NCBI GenBank assembly: GCA_003140215.1
Contig: PLJL01000001.1
Coordinates: 62,001-126,000 of the forward strand
Length of the DNA stretch: 64,000 bases
Reading direction: 5' to 3'
DNA from: Vulcanimicrobiota bacterium
Lineage (GTDB): Bacteria; Vulcanimicrobiota; Vulcanimicrobiia; Vulcanimicrobiales; Vulcanimicrobiaceae
Shown: piece after piece, positions 58,688 through 64,000 of the stretch
Position numbering within the stretch: position 1 is the first letter of the stretch
Layout: each line of letters opens with the position of its first letter
Notes under the pieces: generated by a model
The model's database searches: none
What the model saw: only the letters and a program-made list of their open reading frames with translations
Told to the model about the DNA's origin: nothing
Position numbers and translations under genes: made by a program

Positions 58688-61203
58688 TTCGCGCCGAGGG
58701 CGTCCAGCCGTTCGCGCAACGTCTGCGCCTCGGCGCGCAGCGCGTCGAGCTCCTCGCGCAACTGTGCCAGTTCGGCCGGCTTGGTGCGCCCTTCGCGAAT
58801 CCGAATCGCGGCCTCGGCGGCATCGCGCCGCAACCGCCCGTCGCTCTCCGCGGTCGCCAGCCGGTCGAGCGCGGGCAGTAGGCGCGCGTCGGCGATTCGT
58901 TCCGCAGCCGCGAACGCGCTCAAGCGCACCAAGTAGGCCGGGTCCTCGAGCGCGCGCTCGACGGCGTCGACCGCGGCGATGCGCACGGCGTCGACGAGCG
59001 CCCCCAGCTCGGCGAGCGCGCCGATCGCCGCGCGGCGCAGCGGTTCGGGCGCATCGCTGCGAAAGGCGTGCTGGAGCGCCGGCAACGCGCGCGCGTCGGC
59101 GAGCGCCCCGAGCCCCCGCGCCGCACCCGAGGCGATCGTGGAATTCCACGACGGAACGTCGAGCGCGGCGACAAGCGCGGCGAACGCGCTCGGATCGCGG
59201 GTCTTGCCCAGCGCGTGCAGCGCTGCACCGACAACGAAATACGAAGCATCGTCGCGCAAACCCAGCAGCGCGCCGGCAACCTCGGCGTCGCGCCAGTTTC
59301 CGAGCGCCTCCGCGACCGCCCGGCGAACCTTGGGATGGGCGTGACGCAGGTTGGCGAGCAAGGCCTCGCGTGCCGTTGGCGCGCGCGATTTCCCCAGCGC
59401 TGCCGCGACTTCGACCGCGACGCCCCAGAACGGATCGTGCGCGAGCGCGTGCGCCAACGGCTCGCGCGCCGTGCGCCCGCCCTCCTTGGCCAGGGCCTTG
59501 GCCGCCCGAATGCGCGCGACCGGCGACGGGTCGGCGCCCAGGATCGCGACGTGCGCGTCGGCACCGAGCGCCGAGGTCCAGGCGCACAGGATCCACGCGG
59601 CGGGATCGACCCGCACCAACGCGGGCTCGCGCTCGAGCGGAACCACGAACGTGCGCGCCGGGCCTTCGACGGTGAGGCGCACACGCGTCTCGCCCGGCAG
59701 CGGACCGGCGCCGAAATCGGTCCGAATCGCATCGGGAAGGACGGCGCAAAAGCCGATCTCGACGTCGAACACGTAGGCCGGGTTGTCGGCATCGACGGGT
59801 TGCTGCTGGGCGACGGTGACCAGCGCGGTGCCGCGCGGGCCGTCCCAGCGGTACGACACTTCGAGCTGCGGGTGCCCGCCGCGCTCGACCGATTGGGCGA
59901 AGAACCGTCGGGTGTTGCGCCCGGTCTCGGCCTCGATCGCACGGACCAGGTCGATCGTCTCGACGTTGCGTTGCGCGTTGGATGAAACGTATCGGCACAG
60001 CGAACGCTTCATGCGGTCCCAGCCGAGCTCGCCCCGCAACATGTGAAGGACGGCCGCGCCCTTCTCGTAGAGGTGCCGGTCGAACAACTCGATCGGATCG
60101 CGGAACATGTTGCACACGATCGGACGGCGGTAGCGTTCCTCGTCTTCCTCGAGGTAGCGCCGCACGACGCCGTAGATGTCGTACAGGTATTCGTCCCAGC
60201 CCTTGTCGGCCTCGAGCCACACCGCTTCGAAGTAGGTCGCGAACCCCTCGTTGAGCCAGGCTTGCGACCAGTCCCGACAGGTGACCAGATCGCCGAACCA
60301 CTGGTGCGCGAGCTCGTGCGAGGCCAAGAAGTCCGCCGAGTAGTCGAGGTGCGCGCGCTCGTCGTGCAGCACCCGGTCGGTCTGCGTCGTCGCCGCGGTG
60401 TTCTCCATCCCGCCCATGGTGAAATCGGTGACGGCGATCTGCGAATAGCGCTCGTACGGATACGGCACGCCGATGGTGCGCTCGAAGACGTCGATCATCT
60501 CGGGGGTCCGGCCGAACGCGCGCTCGCCGTCGGCCTCGCGGCCCGGCAGGGTATAGTACCAAACCGGGACGCGGTCGTGCGCTTGAGCGATCTCGCTGAA
60601 CGGTCCGGCGACCATCGTCATCAAGTAGGTCGCGTGCGGGATCCGCTGCTCGTAGAGGAACTGCGTCTCGGTCGCGCTCTCCACGCGTTCGGTCAGCGCG
60701 CCGTTGGCGAGCGCGAACTGTCCTTTGGGTACGCTGACGCGGGCCGAGGTCGGCTGCTTCTCCGCGGGATAGTCGAAGCACGGGAACCAGTGGCGCGCGT
60801 CGGAGTCCTGCGACTGGGTCCAGACGTGTTTGGGCTCGCGCTCGACGAAGTACAGTCCGCGGCGCGGGTTCTCGACGGCGTACCCCACATCGAAGGCCAG
60901 CGTTTCGCCGGCGCGCAGCGGCGGTTCGAGCGTGACCTCGAGCGTCTCGCTGGTCGCCCGAAACGCCAGCGGGCTGCCGTCCGCAGCGCGCGAGACCGTG
61001 GCGATGTCGAGGTCGCCGGCGTCGAGGACGAGCCGCGCGACGCCGTCCTCGATCGCCCGCACCGTGGTTATGCAGTGCGCGTCGAGCCGCTTGCGCTCGA
61101 TATCGGGCCGCAGGTCGAGGTGGATGTGGAGGACGTCGACGAGCTTGTCGGGTCCGTACTGCAGTCGCGCACCCGGCAGCGCGAAGGGGCGGTGGTCGCT
61201 CAT
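58684..61203 (-). CDS. M1 family aminopeptidase with C-terminal HEAT repeats
   Basis: The 839-residue enzyme has the M1 signatures GGMENTAA (substrate amine) and HELAHQWFGDLVTCRDWSQAWLNEGFA (HExxH with the third zinc Glu; quoted in parts: HELAHQWFGDL and LNEGFATYFE). Residues about 600-810 form HEAT repeats (TAREALLANLRHAHPKVRRA, YLVRLSAFAAAERIADARLL) in place of the usual ERAP-like C-terminal domain, followed by a coiled-coil tail (REELDALRAEAQTLRERL). It has no export signal. ATG at 61203 overlaps the stop of the GT39 gene. Confidence 0.9.
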   Translation of the reverse strand: MSDHRPFALPGARLQYGPDKLVDVLHIHLDLRPDIERKRLDAHCITTVRAIEDGVARLVLDAGDLDIATVSRAADGSPLAFRATSETLEVTLEPPLRAGETLAFDVGYAVENPRRGLYFVEREPKHVWTQSQDSDARHWFPCFDYPAEKQPTSARVSVPKGQFALANGALTERVESATETQFLYEQRIPHATYLMTMVAGPFSEIAQAHDRVPVWYYTLPGREADGERAFGRTPEMIDVFERTIGVPYPYERYSQIAVTDFTMGGMENTAATTQTDRVLHDERAHLDYSADFLASHELAHQWFGDLVTCRDWSQAWLNEGFATYFEAVWLEADKGWDEYLYDIYGVVRRYLEEDEERYRRPIVCNMFRDPIELFDRHLYEKGAAVLHMLRGELGWDRMKRSLCRYVSSNAQRNVETIDLVRAIEAETGRNTRRFFAQSVERGGHPQLEVSYRWDGPRGTALVTVAQQQPVDADNPAYVFDVEIGFCAVLPDAIRTDFGAGPLPGETRVRLTVEGPARTFVVPLEREPALVRVDPAAWILCAWTSALGADAHVAILGADPSPVARIRAAKALAKEGGRTAREPLAHALAHDPFWGVAVEVAAALGKSRAPTAREALLANLRHAHPKVRRAVAEALGNWRDAEVAGALLGLRDDASYFVVGAALHALGKTRDPSAFAALVAALDVPSWNSTIASGAARGLGALADARALPALQHAFRSDAPEPLRRAAIGALAELGALVDAVRIAAVDAVERALEDPAYLVRLSAFAAAERIADARLLPALDRLATAESDGRLRRDAAEAAIRIREGRTKPAELAQLREELDALRAEAQTLRERLDALGAK

Positions 61204-62723
61204 CGCGCGCGCACCGCGGTCCGCGTAGCGTCGTTCTCCCAACGCAGGATGCGGATCGCGTCGGAGCGCGGCTCGTCGCACCAGGTCAAGAAGTACGTCC
61301 GCGCGGGGACCGTGTGACCCGTGGGGTCGGTATAGGAGTACTCCAGATCGGGACCGGCCGAGACGCGGCCGCACGCCAGGTGCAGCTGCCGGTTGAAATC
61401 CGAGCGGCCCTTGTCGTTGGGGTGATTGGGGCGGGGTACGAGCGCCTCCTTATCGACGAACAGGATCCGTTTGGGCTGCATCGCCGCGTCGTACCAATGC
61501 CGCGCCTCCTGCCCTTGGTGGTTGTAGCCGATGAGCACCGGCGGGATCCCCGCCTCGAAGTCCATCTGCGAGGAGAAGCCGTAGCCGTCGGTCACGACGA
61601 CCGCATCGTTCGCGCTGGCCATGCGCTTCACGTCCTGGGCGAGCGACCAGTAGGTGAAGATCTCGAAGGGTCCGGTGTTGCTCAGGGTCGAGCCCGTCTT
61701 GAGGAACTGTGAGTACAGTTGCCCCGGAAACGTGGCCGCCAGGAACAGAAACGGGATGAGCACCGCGGCCGGGACGGCCCCGGCGGTCGCCCACAGCACC
61801 TGCGCGCGGTGCGAAAGCGACTCGAAGGCGAGGCCCAACCCTACCGCGAGCGAGACGTACGGGCCGAACATCCAGTGCAGCTCGATGCGTTCGTGCGCGT
61901 TGAGCACGATCAGGAGCGCGCTCAACGGGATCGCCGTCCAGCCGATGAGCGCGTTGCGCGGTCGCGCGAGCACGAACAACGCCGCGATCCACAATCCCGG
62001 CGAGTACGCGCCTGCACAGGCCGCGAGGTAGTTTAGCGGGCGCAGCAGCGAGGGTTCGGCGACGTGTCGCTGTTGGAGGGCGAAGACGAAGCTGATCCAG
62101 TTGTGCTGCGCGTTCCAAGCCAGGAACGGCGCGTACAGGACCGCCGCCACGAAGAACGAGACGCCCAGCCCCTCGCGCCACAGCGCGCGGCGGGCCGGCA
62201 TCAGCGCCCAGGCGACGATCCCCGCGACGAGCGCCCAGGCGAACATCTTCGAGAGCAGCGCGAACGCAATCGCGATGCCGAGCAACACGTAGTCGCGCCG
62301 CGCGTGCGTCTGCGAGGCTCGCACCACGAGATACAGGCACAGCGCCCAGCCGGCCATCAACGGGCCGTCCGGCGTTGCCAGCACGAACCCGACCGACAGC
62401 ATCGGCGCGAGCGTCATCGCCAGCGCGGTGACCATGCCGGCGCGATCGTCGCCGGTGAGGCGCTTCGCGGCGCCGGCCGCGGCGAGCGTCGCCACGACGC
62501 CGCAAATCAAAAATCCCAGCCGCACGAAGAGCGGGTTGGCGGTGGCCCACGCGAAGGGCGCGATGAGGTAGGCGACCATCGGCGGATGGTCGGCGTAACC
62601 CAGCGAGAGGTGCTTGGCCCACTCCCAGTAGTACGCCTCATCGCCGGTGAGCGGAACGCTGCGCGCGGCGACCGCGCGCATGAGCGTGACGAACGCGACG
62701 ATGATCCAGGTCGCGTACTTCAC
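61200..62723 (-). CDS. GT39/ArnT-like membrane glycosyltransferase
   Basis: The 507-residue protein has about eleven TM segments and the PMT_2/ArnT motifs: LTGDEAYYWEWAKHLSLGYADHPPM (quoted in parts: TGDEAYYWEWAKHL, YADHPPMVAYLI), where Asp-Glu binds the polyprenyl-phosphate donor. The C-terminal 130 residues are periplasmic and less conserved. Such enzymes transfer sugars from polyprenyl phosphate to lipid A, proteins or cell-wall polymers. GTG at 62723 overlaps the SDR gene stop, and its own stop overlaps the M1 peptidase. Confidence 0.85.
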   Translation of the reverse strand: MKYATWIIVAFVTLMRAVAARSVPLTGDEAYYWEWAKHLSLGYADHPPMVAYLIAPFAWATANPLFVRLGFLICGVVATLAAAGAAKRLTGDDRAGMVTALAMTLAPMLSVGFVLATPDGPLMAGWALCLYLVVRASQTHARRDYVLLGIAIAFALLSKMFAWALVAGIVAWALMPARRALWREGLGVSFFVAAVLYAPFLAWNAQHNWISFVFALQQRHVAEPSLLRPLNYLAACAGAYSPGLWIAALFVLARPRNALIGWTAIPLSALLIVLNAHERIELHWMFGPYVSLAVGLGLAFESLSHRAQVLWATAGAVPAAVLIPFLFLAATFPGQLYSQFLKTGSTLSNTGPFEIFTYWSLAQDVKRMASANDAVVVTDGYGFSSQMDFEAGIPPVLIGYNHQGQEARHWYDAAMQPKRILFVDKEALVPRPNHPNDKGRSDFNRQLHLACGRVSAGPDLEYSYTDPTGHTVPARTYFLTWCDEPRSDAIRILRWENDATRTAVRAR

Positions 62724-63493
62724 TCGTGCGGCTCCACGAGTCCGCCGTTCACTCCCAGTACCACCCCGTTGAAAAACCCGTGGTCGTGCGCGGTCAGGAA
62801 CCGCACCGCGTCGGCGACGTCTTCCCACGACCCCGCATGACCGGTCGGGTTCTTCGCCGCGATCGTTTGGGCCGCAGTGCGCGAGGCCGTTTTATCGCGA
62901 ATGTCGCCCGGCTCGACCACGTTGACCGTGATGCCGTTGGCGCCTTCCTCGAGTGCGAGCGCGCGCGCAAAGGTGACCAGCCCGGCTTTCGCCGCACCGT
63001 AAAGCGCGAGCCCGCGCGCCGGGCGCGTCGCCGATGAACCGTTCATCCCGAAGAAGACGAGCCGGCCGTAGCGCCGTGCGCGCATCCCGGGCAAAACCGC
63101 GAACGCCAATCCGACCGCTGAGCAGAGATTGCCCTCGATCATCGCGCGATAGTCGTCCGGCGTGCAACGCGCGAAGCGCTTGAGCACCATCGGGCCGACG
63201 CCGTGCACGAGCACCTCGAGCGGCCCCAGCGCAGCTTCCGCGGCGTCCACGGCCTGTGCGGCGGCGTCGGGCTGGTCGAAGTCGGCCGGGATCGCCACGG
63301 CCTCCGAACCGCCGGAACGCAGCAGCGCCAGCGTCGCATCGGGGGGTGTGCCGCCGGGCCGGTACGTGAACGCGACCCGCTCGCCGGCGCTTGCGAAAGC
63401 CAGCGCGATCCCTTGGGCCAGCCCGGCAGCCGCCCCGGTGATCAGGACGGCCCGAGCAGACCGTCCGTCGTGACCGTCGACCGAAGGGGGCAC
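62720..63493 (-). CDS. SDR family oxidoreductase
   Basis: The core is a classical short-chain dehydrogenase: VLITGAAAGLAQGIALAFA (TGxxxGxG), LEVLVHGVGPM (NNAG-equivalent is altered), FFGMNGSSA, YGAAKAGLVTFARALALEE (Tyr-x-x-x-Lys) and ITVNVVEPGDI. The altered HGVGPM for the NNAG site is unusual. The start is uncertain: GTG at 63493 gives 257 residues, while ATG/GTG codons upstream would overlap the preceding gene. It is coupled to the GT39 gene. Confidence 0.8.
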   Translation of the reverse strand: MPPSVDGHDGRSARAVLITGAAAGLAQGIALAFASAGERVAFTYRPGGTPPDATLALLRSGGSEAVAIPADFDQPDAAAQAVDAAEAALGPLEVLVHGVGPMVLKRFARCTPDDYRAMIEGNLCSAVGLAFAVLPGMRARRYGRLVFFGMNGSSATRPARGLALYGAAKAGLVTFARALALEEGANGITVNVVEPGDIRDKTASRTAAQTIAAKNPTGHAGSWEDVADAVRFLTAHDHGFFNGVVLGVNGGLVEPHE

Positions 63494-63542
63494 GGCGAAT
63501 CCGTGAGACGCCGGATGCGCCGCGCCCTTCTCGGCAACCGCC

Positions 63543-64000
63543 CTATTGGATGGAGACTCGCTCCTGGACCGGGACCGCGGTCGCGCCGGTCTGCGTGTCG
63601 GTCGCGTTGATGGCAATCGCGAGCTGGGTACCGGACGGCGCCTGGATGCTCACCTGCTGGGCGAAGCCCCCGTTAGCGTTGGCAGTGACCACGTAGCTCG
63701 CGGTGTTCCCCTGGTTACCGCTGCCGCCCAGGATCGCGCCGATGAGCCCGCCGATCGTCGTCTGACCGCTGCTCGCGGCGCCGATCTGGATCGTCACCCG
63801 GGCGCCGGGCGTCGTGCGGCCCGAAACGGTGAACGTGCTGCCGACCGTCGCGCCGTCAGCTGGACGAACGTTGGTGATCTGCCCGACCGACGCCGTGGAC
63901 GTCCCCGACGAGAAGCGCCAACTGCGGCTGAACGGGTTGCCGCTGGTGTCCGTGCCGCGCACCTGGACGGCGTGCTCGCCGGCTTGCAGCGGCGAGCGCG
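63543..64000 (-). CDS. Ig-like domain protein, 5' truncated by window edge
   Basis: The frame reads SPLQAGEHAVQVRGTDTSGN from the right edge on the minus strand, the pattern of bacterial Ig-like/BIG domains with the GEHxVxVrgtDtsGN strand. A second Gmad2/Ig-like stretch follows: RPADGATVGSTFTVSGRTTPGARVTIQIG (quoted in part: GATVGSTFTVSGRTTPGARV). A Gly/Ser insert (GGLIGAILGGSGNQGNTA) interrupts the second domain. It is probably a secreted or surface protein. The 5' end lies outside the window; the stop is at 63543. Confidence 0.65.
   Translation of the reverse strand, partial: RSPLQAGEHAVQVRGTDTSGNPFSRSWRFSSGTSTASVGQITNVRPADGATVGSTFTVSGRTTPGARVTIQIGAASSGQTTIGGLIGAILGGSGNQGNTASYVVTANANGGFAQQVSIQAPSGTQLAIAINATDTQTGATAVPVQERVSIQ

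Noticed and set aside
60043-61317. Plus-strand open frame antisense to the M1 aminopeptidase
   Set aside because: The minus strand has the complete HExxH and GGMEN motifs; the antisense product has none.
1-64000. CRISPR arrays, tRNA or rRNA genes, insertion sequences
   Set aside because: No regularly spaced repeats, no cloverleaf or rRNA sequence and no transposase motif was recognised by eye; a covariance or transposase search would be needed to exclude short cases.

Overview
The window is GC-rich, densely packed bacterial chromosome with no rRNA, tRNA, phage, plasmid or insertion-sequence genes that I can recognise. Genes are short-spaced, and many are joined by 4-base stop/start overlaps (ATGA or GTGA). 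The content suggests a free-living heterotroph: futalosine-route menaquinone genes (mqnB, mqnD), queuosine genes (queD, queE), fatty-acid beta-oxidation under a PadR-type regulator, glycolate oxidase subunits, cell-wall hydrolases and several exported TlpA-like proteins. Menaquinone by the futalosine route plus very high GC fits an uncultured lineage such as Candidatus Eremiobacterota, but that placement is inference and weak.

Layout. 0-3.2 kb: a truncated aspartyl protease, an M15-like peptidase, and a coupled GrpB/DUF4438 pair carrying an intragenic dispersed repeat. 3.2-7.9 kb: queD, a glycine-rich secreted protein, queE, a DUF962/Mpo1-like protein, mqnB, mqnD and namZ, a compact forward block. 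7.9-11.7 kb: glcD, glcE and a DUF2600 (tetraprenyl-curcumene-synthase-like) gene, end to end. 11.7-17.7 kb: nitronate monooxygenase, pepP, an SGNH hydrolase, a TIGR01777 epimerase and an acyl-CoA ligase. 17.9-18.6 kb: an AT-richer Abi-like HEPN gene. 18.6-26 kb: the padR-acyl-CoA dehydrogenase-fadB-fadA operon, divergent from a second acyl-CoA synthetase through a compact palindromic promoter region. 26-29.6 kb: an accessory stretch with a membrane-anchored XRE regulator and unknown secreted and membrane proteins. 29.6-34.9 kb: thioesterase, thioredoxin reductase, an HTH-metallo-beta-lactamase fusion, a TPR remnant flanked by short repeats, a methyltransferase and unknowns.

35-37.3 kb: PspA-like, flotillin and NfeD-like genes, a membrane-stress module. 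37.3-40.5 kb: two tandem thioredoxin-TPR paralogues sharing an undescribed C-terminal region. 40.5-43.6 kb: a coupled set (amidinotransferase-fold pseudoenzyme, phosphoesterase with an apparent CTG start, ABC ATPase, ABC-2 permease). 43.8-46 kb: a large, AT-richer orphan protein with a nucleoside-phosphorylase-like core. 46-55.3 kb: DoxX, a YncE/phosphatase fusion, a MocR regulator, a response regulator coupled to malic enzyme, an adenylate cyclase and a serine hydrolase. 55.3-57.2 kb: a relic of a second cyclase and small exported proteins. 57.2-64 kb: a chain of coupled genes (SDR, GT39 glycosyltransferase, M1 aminopeptidase with HEAT repeats, DacB), preceded by an Ig-like protein cut by the right edge.

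No complete new multi-gene system is proven here. The best leads are the orphan phosphorylase-like protein, the membrane-anchored XRE locus, the tandem TlpA/TPR pair with a new cysteine-paired C-terminal region, and the PadR-centred bidirectional promoter.
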